A stretch of DNA of 64,000 bases from Cepaea nemoralis (GCA_014155875.1 JACEFZ010018363.1:114501-178500); one strand, 5' to 3'. Counted from the stretch's first letter, positions 11,793 to 21,975 are shown. Numbers and translations are program-made. The notes: generated by a model not told the origin, from the letters alone.

Positions 11793-14700
11793 AATGATGA
11801 TATTTGATGTCTAAGAAATTTTGCCTAAACTATCTAATCACGAAATATGCCCTAATTGCGACGCCCATTATTGTGTCTGTCTAGCATTACAAATGTCTCT
11901 TTTCAAGGGTGGTCTAACAAACTTAACTGATGTATGTGTGGTTTAAAAAGCATAGCTGATGTATATGTGATCCAAAGAGCTTAGCTGATGTATGTGTGAT
12001 CCAACGAGCTGAGCGGATGTATGCGTGGTCCAGTGAGCTTAGCTGATGTATGCGTGGTCCAGTGAGCTTAGCTGATGTATGCGTGGTCCAGTGAGCTTAG
12101 CTGATGTATGCGTGGTCCAGTGAGCTTAGCTGATGTATGCGTGGTCCAGTGAGCTTAGCTGATGTATGCGTGGTCCAGTGAGCTTAGCTGATGTATGCGT
12201 GGTCCAGTGAGCTTAGCTGATGTATGTGTGGTCCAGTGAGCTTAGCTGATGTATGCGTGGTCCAGTGAGCTTAGCTGATGTATGCGTGGTCCAGTGAATT
12301 TATCTAATGTATATGTAATCTAAGAAGCTTTGCTGGTGTATCCGTGGTCCAGTGAGCTTAGCTAATGTATGTATGCTAAAAAAATGTCTTAGATTAGAGA
12401 GCTTAGCTGATGTATGTGTGTTCCAAAGAGCTTAGCTGATGTATGTGTGTTCCAATGAGCTTAGCTGATGTATGTGTGTTCCGATGAGCTTTGCTAATGT
12501 ATATGTGGCCCAGTGAGCTTAGCTGGTCCATGCATGGACACTCTTTGGACATACAGCCTTCATTATTCAGCACATAAAGCTCAGCCATAAATCACAAGCA
12601 ATGGTACAAACGCAACAGTCCAAGCTTTAGCCTTATATAGAAATCCACTCGTACTGTGAAGACACCCCTAGCATACTAACAGTAATATCAAGCTTAGAGT
12701 GTTTAACGGTCATATTTATAATCAAACATGCTCTTTTCACTGATTAAGTACTGAATGATAGCATATCGCCAAATATGACTTCCCATTTGGACAGAAGGAT
12801 GATATATCACCATACCAGAGTCAACGTGTTATTTGTGTTGTTTTACGATATCTTCCGCATTTTAAATTCTCAGTGAAATGGCAGTTTACATTATTTAATA
12901 CTTGTATAATACATTATAGTAGAATCCAAAGAATGAATTATGAAAGGTATCAAACTCCTGAAGGATTTGAAAGCTGCTGGTCCAGACTTTATTCCATCAG
13001 AAGATAATAAAGTCAATATAAACACGCACATTGAATTACTTCAGCAATTAGTACAATCTGGGTGGATGAAGAAATACCCGGAGACTGGGCAGAAGGACGT
13101 CTGGTAAAGCTGGCAAAGAAAGGTGACGTGCAGTAGTGTTAAAACTACGGAGTGTTATTGTTCATCATGTTTGGTCCAAACCTACCTATTGGTTTGGCAC
13201 TGAATCAGTTGATTGGGTAATATGAGACTGGGACCACCCTAGAGTAGTTTTGAACTGACAAATAATTCCTCCACTGCTGCGAATAAAACCCTGACCACTG
13301 TCTAGCAAGGAACCGCATAAATAATATACCTCCACGTTGCCTGAAGACGTATTAGAGAAGTAAAACCCTGACCACTGTCTAGCAAGGAACCGCATAAACA
13401 ATATACCTCCACGTTGCCTGAAGACGTATTAGAGAAGTAAAAACCGGCAATAAAGCAACGATATCAGAATTCAAATGATCTTTAGGAAAACAAATATATT
13501 TAAGGAAGAGATGTAACGGGCGCGAATGGAAATCTGGAACATCGACTAACACAACCACAAAGAAAACATTTTCAGCTATAACAACAACAGATAGCTCACA
13601 TTACCTTCAGTGAACTGCATATTCACGTGAACAGTGAATGAATAACCAAAAAAAAATAAATAAATAAAGCAGAGTAGTAGACTGTAAGCATTACTAGAAA
13701 ACACGATCAGACGTAACAAGATGGAGTTGCTGTCAAAGCCTTACTCAACACAGAAACAGTACACTCACACAGATAACACTACTTCAAAAACACTACATGA
13801 ATATATACAAATAAAAGTTACTAATCTGTATCCTTTTATGTACTGTTATCTTCACTAGTTCACAATTACGAGCATTTCGTGTGATTTTCGCTGGCACAGA
13901 AACGAAGCACTTATGGGGCGACCCGCTGCTGTAAAGTTGGAACCGTTTGATTACTACGACTAATACTAAAATAGATAGTATTAGAGTCGGAGGTTTGGCA
14001 GGAGATGGTTGAGTGTCGATAATGAATTGGGATGAACTCAGAAGAAGTAATAAAATCATTAGCAAAAATAGTCACAACGTTAGCAATAAATTTGAATGTT
14101 CCGGAATGGTTGCCACACCGCTCTAATTTGCTGAAGTGTTAATGCTTACCTCTCTGTGTCTCACATTATGAATGAACATTTTGAGGCTGAAATATGAACA
14201 ATTCACTGTAATAAAGCCATTCTGTTTGTTCGACAATATTCTATTTCTTTGAGTAAAATTGACATTTGCTTTATTTCGCAGGTATTTCATCAGCACGATT
14301 CTCCAGTTCCAGATCTTCAGAGGGCTGTGTAATGCCACTAAACACAAAGGACCATTGTATAAATGCAACTTAGAGAACAGTACTGAAGCTGGCAAGAAAC
14401 TTCGGTATCATTTATTATCATCATCGCTATCCATAGTTAATCCCAACAATTTATTTATATTTAGAAATGTTATTTTTGTACTGTAGAAGCAAAGAGTTCA
14501 ATAATCGATAGAAGAAAATTATTACGATTGTATTTTCGCGTTGTGTGCACTGATAACTGATCGGCGTCTATGGTTTAGTGGGACGCTCAGATAAGGGTGA
14601 AAACAGGAGGTCCTGAGTGCAAAGTTTTAACTATAACATCCAACAGCAATTTGAAATAGAAAAATAGGCCATAAAAGGCAGTGCCTTGGCAAAATTGTTA

Positions 14701-17700
14701 ATGGAAAAATATATACAAGAGTAGATAGCGCCAGCCACATTAGGTAGAATCTGTTTAGAGGAAGCAACCCAACAGACTTCAAGAGAAATCAGACACACTG
14801 ACACCTACGTGCATAACGTGACGGCAAAAAGCTTCTCAGTAGTCACCTAATGGACAATAGTTGCTCTGGAAAACTCATTAAACGAAAAGTTAACCAAATG
14901 CGGCCATAATGGCCCTCTCACTCCACGCTAAACAGAACGAAATGGAAGCAGACTTGCAACAGCAACATGCGTGGTTACAGTCTAGGACGATACAACAGAA
15001 TTAACAATTAGCTCGCTGTGAGAACAATTAAAATACCGTTAGATGGATCTTTGTTTATGAATCCTGGTACACCTGCGTATCCTGGCTAACATGACGTATT
15101 GTGAATGTACCCAATTAATTGATTGGTAGGCCTAACGACTGCAAATTAATCTATTTAGTCTAAAAGGCATGCAAACACGTAAAATGAAACAACAATGAAT
15201 GTTAAGATCCATCTGAGAAACACCAAATACAAACAAATGGGCATGGCTTGGAACGACCAAGCGGTGGGCGAACATAAGTCACGGTGAGAAAATAAATAAA
15301 ACATAATACAATAATAACTAAGTATGGTAATAATAAACATCTTAAAACACGCCACACATGTCATGTCGACCACATTATAATTTCCTAACATATACTGAAT
15401 GCATATAATTCTCACTTCCCAGCTGAATGGACAGCAAAACACACAGCCACATAAGCGATAATCATATAATTCAATGAATATGATACAAATAATTGCAACT
15501 TGCAGTATCCCATTCAAATGGATAGACAACATTCTGAAGTCATGCTTCACAACATCCATCCATCCATCGTGTGCCATGCCGGTAATTGTGGACGGTCATG
15601 ATTCGACATTTCACTCGATCACCAGAGCCGTGGATCAGCTCAGTGTTCCTGTTTTGACCATGCCACGTGGTCAAGCTATCTAGGTAGTTTACTTCTCTGT
15701 CTGTCCCTTGTTTTTTACCACTCGATCTTGCCTGTTGTTACCAAATTTATTTATTCTTATAATATGTCCAAAAAATGTTGGGGGTTTAAGTCTAATCTCA
15801 CTAATCAGTTTACGATTTTCATTTGTTTCTTGTAGTACTTGTTCATTGGTTTGTCTGTCTGTCCATGGTATTCTTTGCATTCTTCTCAAAAACCAAATTT
15901 TCACAGCCATCAGATGTTTTTCAGTCTGACTGCTCATTGTCCAAGCTTCACATCCATACAAAAGTACCGGCTCTATGTAGCATTCCAACACTCTTTTTCT
16001 CGTTTTAACTGACATCTTGTTATTGGTCAGTATGTTTTTCAACTTGCTAAAGGCTACTTTCGGCATGGCTATTCTTGTTCTAATCTCTTCAAGGCATCTC
16101 CCATCAGATGTTATTACTGTTCCGAGATAAGTGTACGTATTCACTTGTTGAAGAATATTTCCATTCACTTCTATATTACATTGTAGTATTTCGTTTTTCC
16201 TAGTGACGACCATAATCTGTGTCTTCTTACAATTTAAATCTAACCCCAAATGTTCACTGTGTGAAACAACCGCATCTACTAATTGTTGCAGATCCTGCTC
16301 ATTGTTATCATCTGCACATCTAATGTTATTGATGTTTCGTCTCCCAATGATGATTCCATATATATCTTCTACATTTCTGAAAATACTTTCACTGTACTAG
16401 GAAAAGATCTGGAGACATAAGACATCCCTGTCTCGCACCTCTCTTATTGGTTGATATTGACCTACTTCATTATCAATCCTTATGGCATCTTGTTGTTTCC
16501 AATATATTTTTTTATAAGTCTAATGTCCTTCCCGTCAATTTGTAGATCTGCAAGCATCTCTACCTTGTTGGCGTGTCTTACTTATCGAAAGCCTTTGTAT
16601 AGTCAAAAAAAAAAATCCAAAGATGTATATCTTTGTTAGTAAGTAAGTTAGTTAGTCGCGGCTCCAACTTCACGGCAACGGGTCGTCCCCATATTGCTCC
16701 GTTCCTGTTCTTTGTTAACTGCTAGAGAACGTTCAATTACTGTTCGCAGCATATACACAGCATTTACTGTTCCCTTGTCTTCTACAAACCCACATTGTTC
16801 TTCTTCTATTTCTGGTTGTACGGGTCGTCCCCATATTGCTCCGTTCCTGTTCTTTGTTAACTGCTAGAGAACGTTCAATTACTGTTCGCAGCATATACAC
16901 AGCATTTACTGTTCCCTTGTCTTCTACAAACCCACATTGTTCTTCTTCTATTTCTGGTTGTATTTTCTTCCTAGCTCTTTTTCTTAGCAAAATCTTCGTG
17001 ATGTGACTCATTATACTAATTCTTCGATGCTGATCACATTCCAAGGCTCCTGATTTCTTTGGGATTGCAATAAATACAAAACTACATAATTCAGAAGGTA
17101 TATCTCAGGTATCATATATTGTATTCAGCAGTCTGGTGACTTGATCTATTCCATATTCTTCTAAAGCATTAATGATTTCTGTTGGGATGTTATCTAATTA
17201 AACCGAGGGTCTTGTCAGGTTTTGTATTGAGTTCTCGAAACTGAATACATTTGCCACTGGTATGGCATCAGTGTTTGGAACAACTTATGTCTGTGAGCAA
17301 ACATTTTCACAAATAAAGCATGTGAAGTCAACACATCGAACGAGATTGACTGATGAACATTTGAAAGCAATTCTCTTGATTGGATGCAGCAATTCCAAAC
17401 CAAACATTGATGAAAGCCAAACTTCAGTTTCACACACCTCACTAATCTATTTTGCTGCTTAGTTTGTGGGATTCGGATACCTGAACACTAAATCTGTTGT
17501 AACTATCTTTTTCCTAACGTCGCCTTCTTTGATAACTTTAATTTTAGTAAATAAATCTGTTGTTTGTCTTTGTGTTTTGTGCATTGCACGCCACTCACTC
17601 ATGATTTTTCCCAGAGCTTTCGTTTTGGCTTGCAAGTATTGTTAAAATTAGTTGCATATCCTTTAAGGACGTGCAGTCAACACCAGGATGTTTTGCTGTT

Positions 17701-20100
17701 GTTGATGTCTTGGCACGTTTACATTCAGTAGTTTGCCATTGCTTTCTGAACGACCGGCTCTCATACTATAGCGTTAAAAACCAGCGCAACGCGGTCTGCT
17801 ACCAAGTCGTGCGCAGCTGTGTTTCAAACTCGGTATACGGGATTACGAACCGCCTCCATAAGACCTTCGCCACAGAGGACGGCGCAAGTATTGTACAGAA
17901 TGGGTATGCGGCCCGCGCTCGTCATTTTGCAAGTTATCCGGCCCACCGTGAAAAATGTTTAGTAACCCCTGCTCTACACTAAAGTAAAGTATAGTATAAT
18001 ATAATATTCCTCTAGTTAGTTGCATATCCTTACAGGACGTCGCAGTCAACCATAGCCTTCAGTAGTATGCCATTGTTTCTGTGCAGTCAGCACCCATACA
18101 ATTTTATAAGAAACCTAACGCATGGCGGTCGGCTGCCAAATCGTCCGCAGCTGTGTTTCGAATGCGTTATGCGGAATTACGAATTGTGTCCGTATCCCCT
18201 TTGAAACGTAGCCAGCATAATATAATATAATATAATATAATATAATATAATATAATATAATATAATATAATATAATATAATATAATATAATATAATATAA
18301 TATAATATAATATAATATATGTGGGACGCAGTAAAATAGTTGAAGACGCTCGTTTGCGGCCCAATGGTCCTGGATTCGATGAGCATCAAGGCGGTTTCAA
18401 ATTAAAAAAAAAAATTACTTGGGCTACCAGACCAACTCAGCGTAAAATGGGTACCAAGGAAGCAAACGTCAACGATGTGATATGATTTCATCACAGAATG
18501 TTGATTGGTCTATGAATATATAGTCTAGCATTCCTGCGGCATTTTATAGTGATCTTCACTTAATGTAGAGTAGAGTAGAGTAGAGTAAAGTAGAGTAGAG
18601 TAGAGTAGAGTAGAGTAGAGTAGAGTAGAGTAGAGTAGAGTAGAGTAGAGTAGAGTAGAGTACCAACGAACGAACGAACGAACAAACGAAAGTCTTTATT
18701 TTCAAAGGGTTAAGAATTGGACACGCAGGCCCGTCTGACATTCTGCCCTTCTTCTCTATTTCCTCTCATACATTCTTTCATTCAACATCACTTATGAAGC
18801 AAATTTTGACAACAATAGCATTAAAACGCATGAAAAATAATAAGAAATGACTCCCTGAGGCAATGTATAACATGGACATTATAAGTACCTACGGAGGGTG
18901 TAACGTGCCATACTTATGGGAATGTTTTTTGGCTAGTTGTCGTTTGAGATATGTTACCATTATTATTGTCTTTTTGTGTTTTTGTTTATGGGGGAAAGTA
19001 GTTTGTAATGAGGTAGTGTTCAAACAGGTTGCGAATGTATGTATAATGACTGGTGGTGTCTTTGATTTCTTGTGGAAGATTGTTCCACAACTGAGGGACA
19101 TGAAGTATATTTAGTCGTTCGGTATGTCTTGCGTTATATTTAAACAATGGCCAAAGGTAGCTTGGAGCATTTTGAAATAGGATTTTGTGAATAAGTTTGG
19201 CCTTATTAAAAAGTAGGCGTTTGTGGAGTGGCAGTAACCGAAGACGTTTATGTAAGTTAGAATTGTCGGTAAGCTTTTCACCATTAATTAAACGCACTGC
19301 CCTTTTTTGGAGTGAATAAAGGCGTTTTGTGTAGAATTACAACAAACAATGGCCAAAGGTAGCTTGGAGCATTTCGAAATAGGATTTTGTGAATAAGTTT
19401 GGCCTTATTAAAAAGTAGGCGTTTGTAGAGTGGCAGGAACCGAAGAAGTTTATGTAGGTTAGAATTGTCGGTAAGTTGTTCACCATTAATTAAACGCAAT
19501 GTGTCTTTTCTGGAGTGAATAAAGGCGTTTTGAGTAGAGTAGAGTAGAGTAGAGTAGAGTAGAGTAGAGTAGAGTAGAGTAGAGTAGAGCAGAGCAGAGC
19601 AGAGCAGAGTAGAGTAGAGTAGAGTAGAGTAGAGTAGAGTAGAGTAGAGTAGAGTAGAGTAGAGTAGAGTAGAGTACTGGGAAGTAAAGATGGCCATCGT
19701 GTTGCTGACCAGATCACTTAAAAAGTGCCGGTTGGTCTATACAAATATCGGTTAAGCATCATGTCATTGGCAATCTGGCGTGTAAAAAGGATCTTTATTT
19801 AGTTATTCGTGTAGTGTAGTGTAGTGTAGTGTAGTAGCACAACATAACATAACTTCTCAGTCCAGCACATCATTTTAATCTGCTCTAACAGTAATGTTTT
19901 TCTTGCGCAGGTCACTGATGCGTTTAGGATCGTCTGTACCTTGGCAGACTGCACTAAAACAGGTGTCTCGTCAAGATAGTATAGAACCTGATGCCATGCT
20001 GGACTTTTTTAAACCACTAATGAAGTACCTCAAAAAGAAAAACGGAGATAACTATGGTTGGGAACGTGAATGTGACAAAAAAGTTAAAGTATACGGCTAA
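9406..20100 (+). CDS. ACE: ACE-like gene 1 (peptidase M2 family), 3' half
   Basis: Exons 9,406-9,550, 10,856-10,954, 14,282-14,404 and 19,911-20,100 join without a frameshift or stop into 185 residues ending in TAA. All junctions are GT-AG and the three introns are phase 2. The order of blocks is that of ACE: LPFAYLVDEWRWSVFNGS, QGVSPPAPR, FDPGSLYEI, PYIKYFISTILQFQ, GPLYKC, then LGSSVPWQTAL and AMLDFFKPLMKYL. The family are zinc dipeptidyl carboxypeptidases; the HExxH exon should precede this part and is not visible. The protein ends 13 residues after a conserved GW, with no membrane anchor, suggesting a secreted form. Key substrate residues differ from active ACE (see exon 2). A possible poly-A signal AATAAA lies at 20,371-20,376. 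Confidence 0.88.
9643..9732. repeat. (GAT)n(TTA)n microsatellite
   Basis: About 16 GAT units followed by about 14 ATT units, in the first visible intron of gene 1. The Asp/Tyr open frame is an artefact. Confidence 0.95.
9733..10327. other. gene 1 intron, nothing recognised
   Basis: A/T-rich intron sequence without a recognisable gene or named repeat. Confidence 0.5.
10328..10423. repeat. 32-bp tandem repeat, three copies
   Basis: A 32-bp unit beginning GAAGAAGAGCATTTGAGATA starts at 10,328, 10,360 and 10,392 with near-perfect identity, so the amplification is recent. Confidence 0.9.
10596..10842 (-). mobile_element. LINE-A2 RT fragment (YADD region) carrying a hairpin
   Basis: The minus strand reads SDDTVLVADNAKDLLQLLDI and SESAKKGLSLKIK, the catalytic box and following helix of a LINE-A2 RT (the usual Y-A-D-D is decayed to a stop-S-D-D). 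It matches 40,200-40,300. The fragment begins about 13 bp before the acceptor of gene 1 exon b, so it is a very close intronic insertion. Its 3' part is replaced by the perfect inverted repeat at 10,632-10,707. Confidence 0.7.
10632..10707. repeat. perfect 28-bp inverted repeat (hairpin, 20-nt loop)
   Basis: Bases 10,632-10,659 and 10,680-10,707 are exact reverse complements, with a 20-nt loop (10,660-10,679). The arms contain ACTCGAGTTTCGCTCTCG. No mismatch in 28 pairs. Confidence 0.95.
10856..10954 (+). CDS. ACE: ACE-like gene 1, exon b (substrate-pocket exon)
   Basis: The acceptor ...TACTGCTTTCAG ends at 10,855; the donor GTATGT starts at 10,955. With split codons it reads (R)CDLQGVSPPAPR, FDPGSLYEIATNKPYI(K). 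Aligned with human testis ACE, the GAKFHI....PYIRY segment holds Lys511 and His513 (substrate), Tyr520 and Tyr523 (substrate/transition state) and Arg522 (chloride). Here the residues are Leu, Glu, Tyr, Tyr and Lys, so the two Tyr are kept while Lys511, His513 and Arg522 are replaced. The numbering comes from family knowledge; the alignment is ungapped and by eye. 99 bp, as in gene 2. Confidence 0.9.
11079..11612. mobile_element. mariner-derived foldback element
   Basis: Arms 11,079-11,250 and 11,442-11,612 are imperfect inverted repeats of about 170 bp around a ~190-bp loop. Each arm, read inward from its outer end on the opposite strand, encodes the end of a mariner-type transposase: FYAAGLGGLIKRRDKCINAG then GNYIEK and a stop (left arm). 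The arm plus loop also occurs at 62,275-62,655. It looks like two inverted mariner 3' ends, giving a long-TIR, MITE-like structure. I did not find a clean TA duplication. Confidence 0.65.
11703..11800. repeat. (ATG)n microsatellite
   Basis: About 32 units of ATG/TGA with one interruption, in the gene 1 intron. Confidence 0.95.
11915..12540. repeat. 29-bp minisatellite (intron of gene 1)
   Basis: Unit GCTTAGCTGATGTATGCGTG followed by GTCCAGTGA; successive copies start 29 bp apart (for example 12,036 and 12,065). The core 12,030-12,300 is nearly perfect and the edges are degenerate, about 20 copies in all. It lies in the intron between exons b and c. Confidence 0.95.
12541..12944. other. gene 1 intron, nothing recognised
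   Basis: No gene or named repeat recognised. Confidence 0.5.
12945..13175 (+). mobile_element. LINE RT N-terminal fragment
   Basis: The plus strand reads IKLLKDLKAAGPDFIPSE and, after a frameshift, VKLAKKGDVQ, the opening blocks of a LINE RT (the K-A-A-G-P-D-x-I-P motif then L-x-K-L-x-K-K-G-D). Short, 3'-truncated and frameshifted. Confidence 0.65.
13286..13440. repeat. 77-bp direct tandem duplication
   Basis: A 77-bp unit containing CCCTGACCACTGTCTAGCAA is present twice (13,291 and 13,368 mark the same internal point), differing at about one position. The minus-strand translation is weakly like element B at 50.1-50.3 kb. Confidence 0.85.
13441..13859. other. gene 1 intron, nothing recognised
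   Basis: A/T-rich, no gene recognised. Confidence 0.45.
13860..13940 (+). mobile_element. element B fragment
   Basis: Contains GCTGGCACAGAAACGAAGCA and GGGCGACCCGCTGCTG, matching the end of element B at 48,830-48,900 and, reversed, 50,105-50,185. Confidence 0.6.
14282..14404 (+). CDS. ACE: ACE-like gene 1, exon c
   Basis: The acceptor ...TTTATTTCGCAG ends at 14,281; the donor GTATCA (weak, but identical in gene 2) starts at 14,405. Reads (K)YFISTILQFQIFRGLC, then GPLYKCNLENSTEAGKKL(R). The two cysteines 12 residues apart match the conserved ACE disulfide pair, and the Q-F-Q motif is retained. 123 bp, phase 2 at both ends. Confidence 0.92.
14405..15554. other. gene 1 intron c-d, nothing recognised
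   Basis: About 1.1 kb A/T-rich intron sequence. Open frames such as the minus-strand one at 15,155-15,577 show no family motif. Confidence 0.45.
15555..17215 (-). pseudogene. LINE-A reverse transcriptase, decayed
   Basis: Read 17,215 to 15,560. RT blocks in order: DNIPTEIINALEEYGIDQVT, ECDQHRRISIMSHITKILLR, EEEQCGFVEDKGTVNAVYML, then after an intruding element B piece and a 142-bp tandem duplication GARQGCLMSPDLF, NINNIRCADD (the box is C-A-D-D and the following hydrophobic strand is missing), and the long C-terminal frame 16,249-15,689 (TQIMVVTRKNEI, YLGTVITSDGRCLEEIRTRI, YIEPVLLYGCEAWTMSS, WFLRRMQRIPW). It ends in a tail of ATGG units near 15,555. The 5' side is truncated against an hAT fragment. 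Dead. Confidence 0.8.
16679..16962. repeat. 142-bp tandem duplication inside LINE-A
   Basis: Bases 16,679-16,820 and 16,821-16,962 are essentially identical. Each unit joins a piece of element B (GGGTCGTCCCCATATTGC) to the LINE-A segment encoding EEEQCGFVEDKG. 142 is not a multiple of 3, so the duplication destroys the frame. Confidence 0.9.
17222..17462 (+). pseudogene. hAT (Charlie/Buster-like) transposase C-terminus
   Basis: The plus strand reads MASVFGTTYVCEQTFSQIKH, STHRTRLTDEHLKAILLI and stops at 17,460-17,462. The FG-x-x-YVCEQ-x-FS..K......RLTDEHL block is the C-terminal dimerisation region of hAT proteins of the GTF2IRD2/Charlie type. Only the C-terminus is present; it abuts the 5' truncation point of LINE-A. 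Confidence 0.75.
17640..17895 (-). mobile_element. SINE-F copy
   Basis: The minus strand has a tRNA-like head near 17,860 and the shared body with AGAAAGCAATGGCAAACTAC, ending in GGATATGCAACTAATTTTAA. Some bases are missing in the head. Confidence 0.75.
17896..17978 (-). mobile_element. hAT-like terminal fragment
   Basis: On the minus strand CAGGGGTTACTAAACATTTT is followed by GGTGGGCCGGATAACTTG and GGGCCGCAT. The CAGGGGT start and GGGCC-rich subterminal sequence resemble known hAT MITE ends. The other end was not found, so this is a fragment with moderate support. Confidence 0.4.
18015..18213 (-). mobile_element. SINE-F copy
   Basis: Same body as above in a diverged form with an internal deletion. 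Its head end abuts the (TAATA)n array. Confidence 0.7.
18217..18320. repeat. (TAATA)n pentanucleotide array
   Basis: About 20 perfect TAATA units. Minus-strand I-L-Y-Y open frames are artefacts. Confidence 0.95.
18563..18661. repeat. (TAGAG)n pentanucleotide array, left
   Basis: About 20 TAGAG units with one TAAAG variant, directly next to the 3' tail of the CR1-like LINE. Confidence 0.95.
18662..19335 (-). mobile_element. CR1-like LINE C-terminus and 3' UTR with (CGTT)n tail
   Basis: The minus strand from 19,297 encodes the post-RT tail of a LINE: LPLHKRLLFNKAKLIHKILF, NAPSYLWPLF, LHVPQLWNNLPQEIKDT, stopping near 18,986. The 3' UTR follows with the module CAGACGGGCCTGCGTG and CCCTTTGAAAATAAAG, then a (CGTT)n tail (18,664-18,690). 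The 3' UTR module recurs at 43.35-43.48 kb and 50.5-50.66 kb with different tails. 5'-truncated. Confidence 0.7.
19336..19540 (-). repeat. partial tandem duplicate of the CR1-like tail
   Basis: About 190 bp repeat the segment 19,140-19,335 (encoding NKAKLIHKILFRNAPSYLWP) with a few percent divergence. The copy ends where AAGGCGTTTTGAG passes into the (TAGAG)n array; the original has AAGGCGTTTTGTGTAGAATT there. Confidence 0.85.
19541..19676. repeat. (TAGAG)n pentanucleotide array, right
   Basis: About 27 units, four of them CAGAG variants clustered in the middle. Confidence 0.95.
19911..20100 (+). CDS. ACE: ACE-like gene 1, terminal exon d
   Basis: The acceptor ...TTTTTCTTGCGCAG ends at 19,910. 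The split codon CG|G completes Arg; then SLMRLGSSVPWQTALKQV, AMLDFFKPLMKYLKKKNG, GWERECDKKVKVYG and TAA at 20,098-20,100. This is the C-terminal helix region of M2 peptidases (LG-S/F-S-x-PW.......DA-M-L-x-F-F-x-PL). 190 bp, as in gene 2. The short tail after GW is family-atypical but has a Cys at the same place in both genes. Confidence 0.92.
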
Positions 20101-20469
20101 TGCTGACAAGTTCAGGTATATATTTCAATACAGCAAGAATACATTTAATACAGACAAACAAAACGTAGTACGCCTAGCAGTGACAAACCTTACTCAACGC
20201 ATCTTGTATAGACAAGACTGATAACTCATTTTGATGAAAGGAATAGCCAATAGCAACGGAGTAGGCACTGAAGATGTCGGCGGAGTGAGGACAGAATGGC
20301 TACTGCAAAATGGAATACTATCAGGCGTGTATCAGAGGAAAATGTCTACGATGTAAAGAACAACGAAAAGAATAAACAGCACTATGATCCACTTCAACTA
20401 TAACCAAGACTGAAGAGGCAGGTTGAACAAGTTAGACAGTTACATTTGTGTCCCCGCACCTGTTGGTTG
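20101..20469 (+). other. gene 1 presumed 3' UTR
   Basis: No other gene. AATAAA at 20,371-20,376 is a plausible poly-A signal, 270 bp after the stop. The 29-bp minisatellite begins just beyond. Confidence 0.4.
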
Positions 20470-21420
20470 GGTTGGCCAAGTCTCATATAATACATCTAAC
20501 AAGCCTCATATAATACACCTAGCAGTGCCAAGCTTAATATAATCTACCTAGTAGTGCCAAGCCTCATATAATCAACCTAGCAGTGCCAAGCCTCATATAA
20601 TCTACCTAGCAGTGGTAAGCCCTATATAATGCATCTATCAGTCACAAGTCAGATATGATACATTTGACAGTGGCAAGCCTCATATAATACAAATGGCAGA
20701 AACAAGCCTCATGTATTATACTGACAAAGACAAGCCTCATATAATACACCTGGCAGAGACAAGCCTAATATAATACATCTGACTGAGACAAGCCTCATAT
20801 AATACACCTGGCAGAGACAAGCCTAATATAATACATCTTACTTAGACAAGCCTCATATAATACATCTGACAGAGACAAGTTCCATATAATACATCTAAAA
20901 GAGACAAGCTCCACATAATACACCTGACAGAGACAAGCCTCATATAATACATCTGACAGAGACAAGCATCATATAATACATCTGACAGAGACAAATTCCA
21001 TATAATACATCTGACAGAGACAAGCCTCATATAATACATCTGACAGAGACAAGCCTCATATAATACATCTGACAGAGACAAGCCTCATATAATACATCTG
21101 ACAGAGACAAGCCTCATATAATACATCTGACAGAGACAAGCCTCATATAATACATCTGACAGAGACAAGCCTCATATAATACATCTGACAGAGACAAGCC
21201 TCATATAATACATCTGACAGAGACAAGCATCATATAATACATCTGACAGAGACAAGCCTCATATAATACATCTGACAGAGACAAGCCTCATATAATACAT
21301 CTGACAGAGACAAGCCTCATATAATACATCTGACAGAGACAAGCATCATATAACACAGTAGCAGAAACAAGCCTTATATAATACACTGGCACAGACAATG
21401 CTGATATAATAGAACAATCT
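20470..21420. repeat. 29-bp minisatellite just 3' of gene 1
   Basis: Unit CCTCATATAATACATCTGAC followed by AGAGACAAG; perfect copies start at 21,083, 21,112 and so on, 29 bp apart. About 32 copies, degenerate at the left (20,470-20,870) and nearly identical at 20,990-21,340. The same unit, degenerate, lies at the 3' end of gene 2. Confidence 0.95.
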
Positions 21421-21780
21421 GGCAGCGACATGCGTCACAAAGTAAATCTAACAGAACAGATACACCCAACAGTGTCAAACGTCATACACCAGAGACAAGC
21501 ACCAACAGTGTCAAACGTCATACATCAGACACAAGCTTTACACAATACTGTTGGGGTTTCCGTCTCTGTTAGAGGTGTTATGTTGAGTCTGACAAGTTAG
21601 GTGTAGTTTGACCTTTCCTTTTCATTTTACTACAAAAACTGCAAGATTATTTGAACTGTATTCTATCAAGGGTCAGTAATGTACAATAAAATCAATAGCA
21701 AAAATACGCAAAACAGACTTGTCATGTGTTATTTGTATAAATAGTGCCGTACTTTACGTTCAACTTAAATCCTTTTTTGT
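21421..21780. other. no gene recognised
   Basis: A few more decayed repeat-like units (GTGTCAAACGTCATACA twice near 21,470-21,530), then unremarkable sequence. Confidence 0.4.
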
Positions 21781-21975
21781 TGTTGATACATATCCTATTT
21801 AATGTCATTGCTGTCAACACCAGCATTTTTCAGCTGCTGTTGATGTCTTGGCAAGTTTTATGTTCAGTAGTTTGCCACTGCTTTCCGAACGACCGGCTCA
21901 CATACCTTTGCGTAAGAAACTAAGGCGACGAGATCCGCTGCCGAATCTCGCGCAGCTGTGTTTCGTACACTTATA
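21781..21975 (-). mobile_element. SINE-F copy
   Basis: Minus-strand SINE-F body (CAGTAGTTTGCCACTGCTTT on the plus strand) with part of the tRNA-like head near 21,950; 5'-truncated. Confidence 0.75.

Noticed and set aside
11915..12540. CRISPR-like 29-bp repeats (also 20,470-21,420)
   Set aside because: The repeats are directly adjacent with no spacers, no cas genes, and the DNA is eukaryotic.
15155..15577. 140-codon ORF on the minus strand in a gene 1 intron
   Set aside because: No motif or family pattern, hydrophobic A/T-driven composition; the first bases overlap the LINE-A tail.
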